Shown: positions 46,695 through 55,399, counted from the stretch's first letter. The stretch is 64,000 nt of DNA from Streptantibioticus cattleyicolor NRRL 8057 = DSM 46488 (GCF_000240165.1 NC_017586.1:2356001-2420000), one strand, 5' to 3'. Numbers and translations are program-made. The notes: a model not told the origin generated them from the sequence alone.

Positions 46695-47158
46695 CAGCGG
46701 TCACCGCCTGCTTCGGCGGCCCACCAGGCGTCGACAGCGGCCTGGGCCTCGGCGGCGCCCTCCCACAGGGGGGCCGTCGCCTCGGGCACCGGGCGGCCGG
46801 CCAGCAGCGCCTGGACCACGGTCACCACGGCGGCCGGGGCCGCCCACCGCGGCAGGCTGGGCAGGAACGCCGGCTCGCGCTCCAGGCGGCCGTGCGACTG
46901 CTGGGCAGCCCACTGCCAGGACTCGGCCGGGTGCTCCCACACCAGGGCGATGCCGTGCGGGTATTCGGCGGTGTTCACGGCGGGGTTCTGGCCGTTCCAC
47001 ACCATGACGGCGTCGAGCATGGTCGTCAGCCCGGCATCCGGGCCGTTGTCGTACGGGTTGATGTTGGCGGCCTCGGCCCCGGAATCGGTCGGGGCTAGCC
47101 CGGCGGCGGTGAGCGCGGTCAACACCGCGGCGATGTAGGGGATATGCGGAACCGTCAT
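46694..47158 (-). CDS. hypothetical protein
   Basis: The 154-residue protein reads VLTALTAAGLAPTDSGAEAANINPYDNG..., YPHGIALVWEHPAESWQWA and RWAAPAAVVTVVQALLAG. It looks like a compact alpha/beta domain often seen in actinobacterial mobile elements. Start fixed by ATGA overlap. Confidence 0.55.
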   Translation of the reverse strand: MTVPHIPYIAAVLTALTAAGLAPTDSGAEAANINPYDNGPDAGLTTMLDAVMVWNGQNPAVNTAEYPHGIALVWEHPAESWQWAAQQSHGRLEREPAFLPSLPRWAAPAAVVTVVQALLAGRPVPEATAPLWEGAAEAQAAVDAWWAAEAGGDR

Positions 47159-47898
47159 CGTGTGTCTCCCTCGCGTGTGCGGCAGATGGCGCACACATGG
47201 AAGGCGTCGGTGGATTCGTGGCAGCGGTCGACGCACGAGCGGCAGAACGGACTGTTGCCGGAGCGGGCGTGGCCGTCGTGCCGGGTGTCGGTCGGGTCGA
47301 ACGCCCGTCGGCACCGGCCGCAGGCGGCAGGTTCCGGCTGGGTGGACTCGCCCGCGGGCGCCTGGCGGGGGCTGCGGGTGTCCTTCCCGACCGTGCTGGC
47401 CTCGGCGAGTGCGCGGCGCCCGGCGTCCGTGATGTGGTGGCCGACCACACCCCACGTGCGGGACGTGGCGTGTAACCGGCCGGCCCGGCGAGACACGGAC
47501 CGCTCATACCAGCCCTCCACCGGCTCGATCAGGCCGAGCTGGGCAAGGACGGCGACCGTGCGACCGTGACCGAAGACGGAGCCGCCGCTCAGCGGATCCA
47601 GGGCGGTCGCCAGGGTCGCGCGCTGTGTCTCGGTCAGCTGGACCGGACGCGGCTGGACCGGTTCCGGCGCCGCGCCGACACGGAACGCGCGCCGGTCCGG
47701 TTCCGCGACAGCCTGGGCGGCAACCGCCTTCCCGGACGGGGTGAGCACGCCGCCGCGACCGTCAGTGTCTGCGAGGACGAGGCCGACCCGCACGAGCTTG
47801 GCCAGCGTGTCCCGGCGACTGGTGGCCACGATGCCGCCGATGTTGCACGCCAGGGTGAGGCGCTGGTGCTCGGTCAGACGGATCGTGAATTCAGCCAC
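47155..47898 (-). CDS. helix-turn-helix-like protein with C-terminal zinc cluster
   Basis: From GTG at 47898 the 247-residue protein has two similar units (LTEHQRLTLACNIGGIVATSR... and LTETQRATLATALDPLSGGSV...), each resembling a winged helix. A Cys-rich end follows (CGRCRRAFDP, FCRSCVDRCHES, CAICRT). It may be a DNA-binding early protein. The start is uncertain; an ATG at 47937 would lengthen it by 13 residues. Confidence 0.5.
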   Translation of the reverse strand: MAEFTIRLTEHQRLTLACNIGGIVATSRRDTLAKLVRVGLVLADTDGRGGVLTPSGKAVAAQAVAEPDRRAFRVGAAPEPVQPRPVQLTETQRATLATALDPLSGGSVFGHGRTVAVLAQLGLIEPVEGWYERSVSRRAGRLHATSRTWGVVGHHITDAGRRALAEASTVGKDTRSPRQAPAGESTQPEPAACGRCRRAFDPTDTRHDGHARSGNSPFCRSCVDRCHESTDAFHVCAICRTREGDTR

Positions 47899-48304
47899 GG
47901 CGGTCACCGCCTTCAAGGCGGGCTGCGTCCACCGCATCGGCGATGGCCTCCGCCACCAGTTCGTTCAGCACCGCGATCCGCTTTCGCGCGATGGCGAGCT
48001 CCGCACGCAAACGGTCCACCTCGGCAGACCGCGGAGCGACCGGCTGCGGTGCGCTGACCTGCCCAGCGCCGGCCAGCTCGGCCACGACCGCCCGGCAGTT
48101 GCGCCAGGCGGTTGCGTACCAGGGGGCTTCGAGCGTGCCCCGCAGGTTGTCGGGCAGCGTCATCGCGGCGAGTCGGACGTCCACTTCCCGCAGCGCCGCG
48201 GTGCGCACCTCGGCGTCCCGCGCGGCCACCAGCTCCGGGCCCGCGCCCGGCCGCACCTCCGGGGACGCGGCCAGCGCGGACAACAGCTGCTCCAGGGCGC
48301 TCAC
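47891..48304 (-). CDS. helical hypothetical protein
   Basis: The 137-residue protein is helical with a coiled end (SAEVDRLRAELAIARKRIAVL). GTG start coupled (GTGA) to the small membrane protein upstream. Confidence 0.55.
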   Translation of the reverse strand: MSALEQLLSALAASPEVRPGAGPELVAARDAEVRTAALREVDVRLAAMTLPDNLRGTLEAPWYATAWRNCRAVVAELAGAGQVSAPQPVAPRSAEVDRLRAELAIARKRIAVLNELVAEAIADAVDAARLEGGDRRG

Positions 48305-48444
48305 CGGCGACCTCCCGGCCGGCCGCCGCGAGCGGCCCGCTCGCGGCGCTCCTCGAACACACCGAGGCCCCAGCACACTCCGGTCCAGGCGAGGCCGATC
48401 CCGGTCGCCCACAGCAGCCACGCGACCACCTGCGTCCCGGCCAT
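48301..48444 (-). CDS. tiny membrane protein
   Basis: A 47-residue gene begins MAGTQVVAWLLWATGIGLAW and continues hydrophobic to about residue 30, then ends basic (ERRERAARGGRPGGRR). It fits exactly between two genes, with TGATG and GTGA overlaps, which strongly supports it. Confidence 0.6.
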   Translation of the reverse strand: MAGTQVVAWLLWATGIGLAWTGVCWGLGVFEERRERAARGGRPGGRR

Positions 48445-48866
48445 CACTCGTCACCGTCCGCGAAGGCGGTGGCCACGGGCAGCGGCGTGACGACGTAGCC
48501 GGTCAACGTCTCCTCGTCGCCGACCTGCGCGACCATCTCGTGCGGGCTCTCCTGGTCCTCCTCGTCGGCGATCCAGTCGAGGACGGCGCGGGGCTGCTCG
48601 CGGCGGCCGTACGCCTCACAGTGGGCGCGGGCGGCCTCCGGGGTGGTGTACAGCCCGAGCGGGATGCCGTCGTACTCGGCGCGGTAGACGGTGAGCGGCG
48701 CCTGGGCGCGGGCCTCGGCGACCGACTCCGGGCACTGGAGCAACTGGGCGCTCCCCAGGGCGAAGACGACCGAGCTGACAAGGTCGTACGACGCGGCGGG
48801 GGTGAGGGCGGCGGCCTGGGCCACCCGGAGCGCGGCCCGCTCGGCGGCCGTAGGTGAGGGCGTCAT
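48444..48866 (-). CDS. hypothetical protein
   Basis: The 140-residue acidic protein contains VYRAEYDGIPLGLYTTPEAAR and LDWIADEEDQESPHEM, a pattern seen in actinobacterial plasmid and phage proteins of unknown role. ATGA overlap. Confidence 0.6.
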   Translation of the reverse strand: MTPSPTAAERAALRVAQAAALTPAASYDLVSSVVFALGSAQLLQCPESVAEARAQAPLTVYRAEYDGIPLGLYTTPEAARAHCEAYGRREQPRAVLDWIADEEDQESPHEMVAQVGDEETLTGYVVTPLPVATAFADGDE

Positions 48867-49201
48867 GCCGTCACCGCCGGCCGGTCGGTTACCAGCGCCG
48901 CGGGGCAGCCGGTCGACAGGTCGAACCGCGCGTCGCGCCAGACGGCGTTCAGGGTGGCGCTGTACATGTCGGTGTCGCTGGTGCGGCTGTGGTACCCCAG
49001 CTCGGACAGGGTGCCGCCGAGCACCCGCTGGTAGGCGGGGAGGATGCTCGCCACCGTGACGTCGGTGGGGTGCAGGCTGCCGAGGACCGCGTGACCGTCG
49101 GGCGTGATGGTCCAGTACAGCCTGGGGAGTTCGGGGTGTTCGGCGAGCAGTTGGGCCAGCGCCAGGGCGACGCTGGTCTGCGGGTTACGCTGAGTGCTCA
49201 C
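48863..49201 (-). CDS. hypothetical protein, first gene of the early operon
   Basis: The 112-residue protein has LALAQLLAEHPELPRLYWTI, DGHAVLGSLHPT and a late WRDARFDLSTG. GTG start; 89 bp separate it from the excisionase-like gene. No family recognised. Confidence 0.55.
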   Translation of the reverse strand: MSTQRNPQTSVALALAQLLAEHPELPRLYWTITPDGHAVLGSLHPTDVTVASILPAYQRVLGGTLSELGYHSRTSDTDMYSATLNAVWRDARFDLSTGCPAALVTDRPAVTA

Positions 49202-49290
49202 GGTGAGCCTCGGTTTCCTAGGTGATGAGGTGAGCCGGGGGTCGTCCCGTGCTTGGCCGTCCGGGGCGGCCCCATCAGATGGCCGGGGGG

Positions 49291-49545
49291 TTACTTCGTC
49301 AGCGGCGGCACGTCGAAGCGCTCGACCAGGACGCGGATGTCCGGGAGGCGGAATCCGATCCGGCCGCCGAGCTTGTTGTGGGGGATCTTCCGGGCGTACG
49401 CCCACTCGCGGAGCATCCGCGGAGTGGTCGGGAGCCGGAACTCGCTGACGGCCTCCTCCGGGGTGTAGTACCGGAGTTCGGCCGGGTCGACGGGCGGCGC
49501 CGGGGCGGCGACCCTGCGGGTCTTGGCGCCGGTCTTGGTGGTCAC
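49291..49545 (-). CDS. excisionase-like helix-turn-helix protein
   Basis: The 84-residue protein has YYTPEEAVSEFRLPTTPRMLREW, then KIPHNKLGGRIGFRLPDIRVLVE, the winged-helix pattern of AlpA/Xis-type proteins. It is near the integrase end of the prophage and coupled by GTGA to the Cro-like gene, so a directionality factor is plausible. Confidence 0.65.
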   Translation of the reverse strand: MTTKTGAKTRRVAAPAPPVDPAELRYYTPEEAVSEFRLPTTPRMLREWAYARKIPHNKLGGRIGFRLPDIRVLVERFDVPPLTK

Positions 49546-49757
49546 GTCGTCGTCTTCTCCTCGTGGGTGATTGCCTCCTGCGGCACGTCCAGCCCGGCTG
49601 CCACCCGCCTGACGGTCCCGTCGCTGGCCCCGGCCAGTCCCCGTTCGAGACGGCTGAGGTAGCCGCGATCAAGACCAGTCCGACGCGACAGCTCGCGCAG
49701 GCCCATGCCCTGGGCCCGGCGGATCGCCCGGATGGAGGTGCCGTGCGTTCTCACCAC
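49542..49757 (-). CDS. XRE/Cro-like repressor
   Basis: The 71-residue protein is a single XRE domain: IRAIRRAQGMGLRELSRRTGLDRGYLSRLERGLAG. It is divergent from the CI-like gene across 207 bp with several repeat pairs, as in lysis-lysogeny switches. Confidence 0.7.
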   Translation of the reverse strand: MVRTHGTSIRAIRRAQGMGLRELSRRTGLDRGYLSRLERGLAGASDGTVRRVAAGLDVPQEAITHEEKTTT

Positions 49758-49765
49758 TCGAAGAT

Positions 49766-49920
49766 AATCCGCAGCGGCTCAGTCTGCAAGCATTCTGAGC
49801 ACATGCGGTGCTCGGAGTGCCCACAGCATGAGCTCCCGGGGGCGCACGGAGGGCGCGCACGCGACAGCCCGTGCAACCGTTCACGCTTGAGAAGTGAGCC
49901 AATCCGCAGGTCAGCGGCTC
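49766..49920. promoter_or_regulatory. operator region of the lysogeny switch
   Basis: AATCCGCAGCGGCTCA (49766-49781) returns at 49900-49920 with five extra bases inside. Between them GAGCAC-5-GTGCTC (49797-49813) is an inverted repeat. The region is between the divergent Cro-like and CI-like genes. Confidence 0.5.
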
Positions 49921-49964
49921 AATACACACTCCCCCGGTTGCATGGGATGCGGCATGATGTGCTC

Positions 49965-50471
49965 ATGGACCAGGACTGGGACGCGCTGGGCCGACGCCTC
50001 GCTGCGGCACGGAGAGGGCTGCGGCCCAAGGTCAGCCAGAAGGAGCTGGCCGACCGCCTCGGTGTCAGCCGCAGCACGGTGCAAGCCATCGAGCGCGGCG
50101 CGTACCAGCGGGTCACGTTCGCCGTGCGCGACTACGCGCGCGCGGTGGGCTGGACCGACGAGTCCATCGAACGCGTCCTCGCCGGCGGCGAGCCGGACGC
50201 CGGCCCGGCCCTCAACGCCGCGCGAATGGGGTCCTCACCGGCGGCGGGCCAAGCGCTTCCGATCCCGCTTCGCGTGGAGGAGGAGTTGCGCGAGGGGCCG
50301 GTTTTGGACACGGCCGTGATGGAGCTCCCAGGCAGCCGGTCCCGTGTCGTCGTCGTGGTGATGGGGCCGCCGGACGCGGACCCGGAGGAGATCCGGCGCG
50401 ACCTCCAGGTGTGGCGGCGTACGGAGGCCCAGTTCAAGGAGCTGGACGACTCCGACGACGTGAACCCTTAG
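49965..50471 (+). CDS. CI-like XRE repressor
   Basis: The 168-residue protein has an XRE helix-turn-helix at about residues 8-62 (VSQKELADRLGVSRSTVQAIERGAYQRVTF) and a C-terminal part with RSRVVVVVMGPPDADPEEIRRDLQVW. No Ser/Lys peptidase is seen. Placed opposite the Cro-like gene, it is the likely lysogeny repressor. Confidence 0.65.
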   Translation: MDQDWDALGRRLAAARRGLRPKVSQKELADRLGVSRSTVQAIERGAYQRVTFAVRDYARAVGWTDESIERVLAGGEPDAGPALNAARMGSSPAAGQALPIPLRVEEELREGPVLDTAVMELPGSRSRVVVVVMGPPDADPEEIRRDLQVWRRTEAQFKELDDSDDVNP

Positions 50472-50572
50472 TGGAGGCTATGAAGTTGGCGTAAAGCCTC
50501 GCATGGCGCGAGTGGGTGTGGTTGCATAGCCAGACCGAGGCGAGGGGGGCCACCGCTCACCTGGGGGGACCT

Positions 50573-50833
50573 ATGGCGGTCCGTGTTGTGCGAGTGCGGC
50601 GGGCCTCGTTCATCCCACACAATGTGGGGATCTGGGCGGAGACTGATGAAAATGGCCGCCTATTACTTATTTTTCGTGGTGACCTGATCACCGAAGAATG
50701 CGCGCACGCACTGGAAACTGCACTGAACAACTCAGGCGCCTGGCCGATCGGTCAGGCCCCGGCAGCAGTGCTGCGATGGACGGTGCGTCAGGTCGCAAGC
50801 CGCTTCAAGCGGCGACTCTTCCGCATTTCGTGA
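50573..50833 (+). CDS. small basic hypothetical protein before the integrase
   Basis: The 86-residue protein (VRVVRVRRASFIPHNVGIWAE..., LRWTVRQVASRFKRRLFRIS) has a GGGGGGACCT ribosome site. It lies 7 bp before the integrase start and is likely cotranscribed. Role unknown. Confidence 0.5.
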   Translation: MAVRVVRVRRASFIPHNVGIWAETDENGRLLLIFRGDLITEECAHALETALNNSGAWPIGQAPAAVLRWTVRQVASRFKRRLFRIS

Positions 50834-50840
50834 GGACGGA

Positions 50841-52127
50841 ATGGCGTACGCAGAAAAGAGAGTCAGTCAAGCCAAGGGCAAAAAAGGAAAAGTCACCTGG
50901 CGAGCCCGATACAAACGGCCTGATGGCACATGGGGTTCCGAACCAGGCTTCCCCACGAAGACGACCGCCGAAAACTGGGGTGAGGAACAGGAAGCAGCGA
51001 TACGCGCCGGCCGCTGGATCGACCCGGAGCTGTCGCGTAAACACTTCGGTGTCTGGGCGAAAGAGTTCATGAAGGCTCGGCAAAAGCGGAGCCGGACAAA
51101 CGACAAGCGCTGGGACCTGCTGAACGAGTACATCCTGCCGAAGTGGCAGCACGCGCCGCTCATCTCCATCACCTGGTTCGACGTCGACTCCTGGGCGCAG
51201 ACACTCCCCTGCGAGGATGTCACCCGAGGGCATGCCGTCAGCCTCATGTCCACCATCATGACCGCGGCCGTAGATGCACAGCATCTGCTGGTGAATCCGC
51301 TGGCCGGCCGCCGCCGTTCCAAGGAGGTGCTCACGCTCGCCTCGGCGGAGGCGAAGCGGGAGGAGACCGCGGAGAAGTGGCACCGGCCCGAGGACGTCAT
51401 TCTCGTCGCGGAGCGACTGGGGCCGGCCCGGGGGCTGATGGTCCTGACGGCGGGGTTCACCGGGATCAACTGGGGTGAAGGCCAAGGGCTGCACCGGTCC
51501 AAGACCCTGCTCATCCGGCGCGAACCGTACGACGGCGGCGTGTGGACGTGTCCGGTCCTGCGCATCGACCAGGAGGTCGCCGAGTCCACCCTGCGTGACG
51601 AAGACGGCAAGAAGCTCGGCGATGTCCTGGCACTGGAACCGGTGAAGACCAAGTACCGGATCCGGGATATCGACCTGCCCCCGTTCCTCGCGCTGTTGTG
51701 GCGCTACCACTACGACGACTGGCCGTTCGACTGGATGCTGTCCACGGCGAACGGGAAGTGGTGGCGCCGCAGTAACTGGGGGAAGGTCCTGCGGCCGGCC
51801 GCCGACGGCCGGCCCGAGCTCGACCGGTGTCAGGGCCGGAGTGCCCGCCCGAAGTGGGAGCCGATCGCGCCCGGCATGACGATGCGGAGCCTGCGGCACA
51901 CGGCCGACACGTACCAGGAGCAGATCGGTGTGAAGGCACCGCTGGCGTACGAGCAAGCTGGTCACAAGCAGCCCGGTATCAAGGGCGTGTACCAGCACCC
52001 GACGCCGGAGATGCGCCAGGAACGCCTGGACGGCCTACAGGAGATTTTCGAGCGCGCCATGCGAAACTTGGGACTGAGGACGCTGTGGGGGCGGGTTGAC
52101 CTGCGCAAAGGCTCTCCCTGGAGATGA
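50841..52127 (+). CDS. int: tyrosine integrase with altered Arg I
   Basis: The 428-residue protein has an N-terminal arm-binding part (KVTWRARYKRPDGTWGSEPGF), a core-binding helical part (about 65-160) and a catalytic part. In the catalytic part, Arg352 (LRHT), His375 (GHK) and Tyr384 (GVYQH) are in place. The usual first Arg (T-G-M/L-R-W-G-E) is replaced, here TGINWGE with Asn210, and the His of H-x-L-R is Arg349. Its end lies 94 bp before the attachment repeat, as expected. Activity therefore needs proof. Confidence 0.85.
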   Translation: MAYAEKRVSQAKGKKGKVTWRARYKRPDGTWGSEPGFPTKTTAENWGEEQEAAIRAGRWIDPELSRKHFGVWAKEFMKARQKRSRTNDKRWDLLNEYILPKWQHAPLISITWFDVDSWAQTLPCEDVTRGHAVSLMSTIMTAAVDAQHLLVNPLAGRRRSKEVLTLASAEAKREETAEKWHRPEDVILVAERLGPARGLMVLTAGFTGINWGEGQGLHRSKTLLIRREPYDGGVWTCPVLRIDQEVAESTLRDEDGKKLGDVLALEPVKTKYRIRDIDLPPFLALLWRYHYDDWPFDWMLSTANGKWWRRSNWGKVLRPAADGRPELDRCQGRSARPKWEPIAPGMTMRSLRHTADTYQEQIGVKAPLAYEQAGHKQPGIKGVYQHPTPEMRQERLDGLQEIFERAMRNLGLRTLWGRVDLRKGSPWR

Positions 52128-52220
52128 TCTCCCAAATCTCTCCCAAATGATCAACTCTGAGGGGTAGGGTATGGCGATCGCGCAGGTGAGAGCCATGGAG
52201 AGCACGGGAAACCTCCGCTC

Positions 52221-52262
52221 TCCTAAAGCGGGTGTCGCTGGTTCGAATCCAGCTGGGGGCAC
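52221..52262 (+). repeat. attR: attachment site with tRNA-Arg(CCT) 3' half (copy 1)
   Basis: A 42-bp segment starting TCCTAAAGCGGG and ending GCTGGGGGCAC is the 3' half of a tRNA-Arg with CCT anticodon (TTCGAAT T-loop, GGGGGC acceptor arm). CCA follows. It is repeated perfectly at 55983-56024. The 5' half is not here, since no GCCCCC arm lies upstream. It follows the integrase and is the prophage right end. Confidence 0.75.
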
Positions 52263-52271
52263 CAGCGACAA

Positions 52272-52304
52272 CGCCCCGGACCGATCGCGGTCCGGGGCGT
52301 TTCT
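52272..52304 (+). terminator. host-type tRNA terminator
   Basis: CGCCCCGGACC pairs with GGTCCGGGGCG, followed by TTTCTT. It lies 10 bp after the tRNA 3' end, as for a native tRNA gene. Confidence 0.7.
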
Positions 52305-52323
52305 TCATCGCGGCAGACGGCGA

Positions 52324-53538
52324 TCACAGCTCTGGTACACCCAGTTCGTCCGCCAGTGCCCGTAGCTGCTCGGAGGGTGGCCGGCTCATGGCCAGAAGGT
52401 CGGAGACGAGCTGCTTCACCCGTGGCATCGTGCGCAGCATCCCGGGGGACAGTTCCCGTGCTTCCAGGAGGGCGGACACGGCAGCCGCAACCTGACGGCG
52501 CTGAGCATGGGCCCCGGCGACGTCGACGCGGAACCGCGTCCGGCGCTCAGCGGAGAGCCGGAAGGCATCGACGGCCTCGGCGGCTCGCAGCGCGACCCCG
52601 GCGTCTCCGAGGTCGACGGCCACGGACACTTCGTGGAGGCCGACGTTGGTCGGGCCGAACTCGGTGTTGTAGTCGTTGCGCCCCTCCCCTACGCGCTCGG
52701 CCATCTCACGAGCCTGCCGCAGGTACGCGTAGGCGGCCTCCGCGTCGTTCATCCGGGCCGCCGCGACGGCTCGTTGGAGGGTCAGCGCTCCCCGTAGGGC
52801 CACCGCCTCGATCCGGTCGGCATCGGTCAACGACGACAGCGCGTCCACCGCGCTCCCGGACGCCTGGGCAGCCTGCCCGAAGCGACGGGCGCCCAGGAAG
52901 ACGATCGAGAGACGGAACGCACCGGCCGCCATGAGCAGCGGGTCACCGGCCCGTTCCGCGGCGAGGACGGCACGGTCGGCGGCGACCCATGCCGCCTCCG
53001 GGTCTCCCATGGTCGCCAGGGCCGCGCTGCACGCGTGGTACATCGACGCCAGCAGGCGGAACGGCTCCGCTCCATCTTCCTCTCGGGCCGAGCTGGTCGC
53101 CGCCTCCACGTCGGGCACCAGACTTTCCAACAGCTCCGCGAGAGCCGCGTAGTTGCCCTCATGAGTCAACGTCCAGGCACAGTCCACCCGTTGCCGCAGC
53201 TCCGACAAGTCCGGGGGCTCATGGGGCCCAAGAAGTGCCTTCAAGGAGTGGGCGGTGCTGAGGACGAGTCGAAGGCGATCGGTCCCCGGTAGTTCTTCTT
53301 CCGAAGCCGAAGCGACGATCGGTGCCTCAGCTGCCAACTCGGCAACGGGGACGTCGAGGACGGCGGCCACCTTTTCCAGCACCATCATCCGGTCGATGCG
53401 TCGCACCCCACGCTCCACCTGGGAGACCCAGGCCTCGGAGCGGTCCAGCAACCGGGCGAACTCCTTCTGGGACAGCCCGCGCCGCTTGCGGTTGAAGGCA
53501 ATCTTGCGGCCGAGTGCCTTCTCGTACTCAGTACTCAA
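52324..53538 (-). CDS. XRE family regulator with TPR-like repeats
   Basis: The 404-residue protein has LGRKIAFNRKRRGLSQKEFARLLDRSEAWVSQVERGVR at the start, then helical repeats to the end. It resembles the XRE/TPR gene at 6946 in plan but not in detail. The TTG start overlaps the monooxygenase-like gene by 11 bases, so both are likely read together. Confidence 0.7.
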   Translation of the reverse strand: MSTEYEKALGRKIAFNRKRRGLSQKEFARLLDRSEAWVSQVERGVRRIDRMMVLEKVAAVLDVPVAELAAEAPIVASASEEELPGTDRLRLVLSTAHSLKALLGPHEPPDLSELRQRVDCAWTLTHEGNYAALAELLESLVPDVEAATSSAREEDGAEPFRLLASMYHACSAALATMGDPEAAWVAADRAVLAAERAGDPLLMAAGAFRLSIVFLGARRFGQAAQASGSAVDALSSLTDADRIEAVALRGALTLQRAVAAARMNDAEAAYAYLRQAREMAERVGEGRNDYNTEFGPTNVGLHEVSVAVDLGDAGVALRAAEAVDAFRLSAERRTRFRVDVAGAHAQRRQVAAAVSALLEARELSPGMLRTMPRVKQLVSDLLAMSRPPSEQLRALADELGVPEL

Positions 53539-53842
53539 CGTCCACGCCCTTGCCTGAAACAAAGTCGAGGCGATCGACCTCGATGGCGGACAGATACTGC
53601 TCCCGCTCAGCGAGGAAGGCCCGCACATGCTCCTGTACTTCGTGGGCCTCGAAGGCGTTCTTGTCGCGGTACAGCTCGTAGAAGACGCGTTCCAGGGGAC
53701 GGCCGTCAACTCGGTGCACCGCATAGATCACCGTTCCGGGCTCCTTGGCCCGAATCTGCTCGCCGGTCCGCGCGACCAAGGCGTCGAACGCCGCAGCCGC
53801 CGCTGCGTCCTTGCAGGTGAAGCGCACCATCAGGCCGAACAC
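53528..53842 (-). CDS. antibiotic biosynthesis monooxygenase (ABM)-like protein
   Basis: The 104-residue protein has the ferredoxin-like ABM pattern: FGLMVRFTCKDAAAAAAFDAL, then EPGTVIYAVHRVDGRPLERVFYELYRDKNAFEAH. These small dimeric proteins oxidise quinols or act on unknown substrates. Upstream partner of the XRE gene. Confidence 0.75.
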   Translation of the reverse strand: MFGLMVRFTCKDAAAAAAFDALVARTGEQIRAKEPGTVIYAVHRVDGRPLERVFYELYRDKNAFEAHEVQEHVRAFLAEREQYLSAIEVDRLDFVSGKGVDVEY

Positions 53843-54054
53843 GCGGTTCCCCTCTCAGTCGGTTGCTCCGTCGGCACCGCACCACGGCGTGAACGCTATG
53901 CCGCCGACGATCCGGACGAAAAGTGCGATCCCGCACTTGCACTAACCGCACACAGGATACGGTACTGGTACTTAAAGTACGGCCTACTGGGGCGGAGCAG
54001 CATCCCAGCCTGGCTGGAGCTGGAAGCCGCAGGTCATCGACATGGAGGCGCCGC

Positions 54055-54456
54055 ATGCTCACCCACCGACGCACCTTCCTGGGGCTGCCGGAAGAGATCG
54101 GCAACGCGCGCAGTTGGACCCGCGACACCCTGCGCGATATGCCCTGCGCGGACGATGCCGCGCTCATCGTGAGCGAGCTGGGCACCAACGCGTTGCGGCA
54201 CACGGCCAGCGGGGGTGCGAACGGCGCCTTCCAGGTGACCTTGGCTCTCTCGGGGCGGGTGCTCGCGATCTCGGTGCTGGACGCCGGGGGCGTGAAGGAG
54301 ACCCCCACGATCAGGCACTCCGGTCCGGGCGCCCAGGACGGCCGGGGCCTGGCCATGGTCTCCGCCCTGGCCACCCTGCTCGAAGTCCGCGGTGACCACC
54401 GGGGCCGCATCGTCACCGCCACGATGACGATCCCCTCCGGCGGCCCGTCATGCTGA
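54055..54456 (+). CDS. ATP-binding protein of the anti-sigma factor kinase (RsbW-like) type
   Basis: The 133-residue protein has the GHKL ATPase fold: IVSELGTNALRHTASGGANG (N box) and VLDAGGVKETP...GRGLAMVSALA (G1/G2 boxes). Streptomyces have many such genes near XRE regulators; they may bind anti-sigma antagonists. Start ATG at 54055. Confidence 0.8.
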   Translation: MLTHRRTFLGLPEEIGNARSWTRDTLRDMPCADDAALIVSELGTNALRHTASGGANGAFQVTLALSGRVLAISVLDAGGVKETPTIRHSGPGAQDGRGLAMVSALATLLEVRGDHRGRIVTATMTIPSGGPSC

Positions 54457-54846
54457 CCCCCAAGAAATCCCCGGCCACCCCGGGCTACTGGCGCGAATGC
54501 TGGACCCACAGCCCGTCAACCGGACGCTTCCATTCTGCTGGCCTCCTTCGACGCCCCCACCGCCACCCAAGCCCTCCGCTGGATCCGCGTCGCCATCCGC
54601 ACGATCGCCTCCGCCCTCACCCCAGCCGAATTCGACCGCGCCTGGCACTGGCTGGCCGGCGGCTACCCGATCGAGTTGCAGGAACTGGCCCGCACGAACC
54701 CGTCCACCTTCGAAGTCCACCACGAGGACACGCACATCCAGTGGACGGCCAGCCCGGTGCTGTTCCTGACGCTGGCCCACCGAAACGTGACCAAACTGCC
54801 GCCGTGCGCCGACCAGTTCACCAGGCACCGCCCGAGCAGTGAGTAA
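54450..54846 (+). pseudogene. frameshifted gene after the ATP-binding protein
   Basis: An ATG overlapping the previous stop opens MLTPKKSPATPGYWRE. The natural-looking protein continues in the +1 frame: WIRVAIRTIASALTPAEFDRAWHWLAGG, then EVHHEDTHIQWTASPVLFLTLAHRN, closing at TAA 54844-54846. No start exists in the second frame. A single indel between about 54500 and 54535 would join them. Confidence 0.55.
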
Positions 54847-55399
54847 CAACCTTCTCTACGAGTCCAAGGCGCCGCGCAAGCGCGGCGCGCGCCCGCGCCG
54901 CACGCCCTCCGCCCCGCTCGGCGCCCGTCCCGGTCGGCGCCGCACAGTGGCAGCAGGCTATGACCCGGCACGGTCAGAGCATGCCTTCGGCGGGGGCGCG
55001 AGCGGCTCCGGGATGACAGCGGGGACCGCTGTGGTTACCGGAGCGAGCGGTGCTCCGTGATATGTGCCACACATTAAACCCTGTCATAACAATCCTAATC
55101 TGCGCAAGTTTCGCATTGCTGTGACGTCACAGATAAGCCGCAGTGTGATATAGGTCCAGGTTTCCGCAGCTCATCACTGTGGCCTTAGTTGCCACATGCC
55201 TCTTAAGGGTAGACAGAATTATGCTTGGGGGCCCTCCTTGCTCTACTTCGAGGGCCGGTTGGAGATTTGCCAGAACCCTGGGCCGGGGCGTCATCATGTT
55301 GGCCAAGCAGACGTAGAAAGACCCGTCGGCACCGCAACCAGGGCTGTGAATCCAAGAAGTGGTGCCGCCGGGCCGTTGATTGCCCTGGGAGGCAATGGC
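54847..55399. other. low-GC gene-free stretch
   Basis: No convincing gene is present. The GC is lower than in the rest of the window. Part of it (55060-55160) holds the perfect palindrome CTGTGACGTCACAG at 55119-55132. It may be a degenerate part of an integrated element. Confidence 0.4.

Noticed and set aside
52171-52320. Plus-strand frames with VRIQLGAP-type peptides over the tRNA repeats
   Set aside because: These are sense-strand translations of the tRNA T-arm and acceptor, not proteins.
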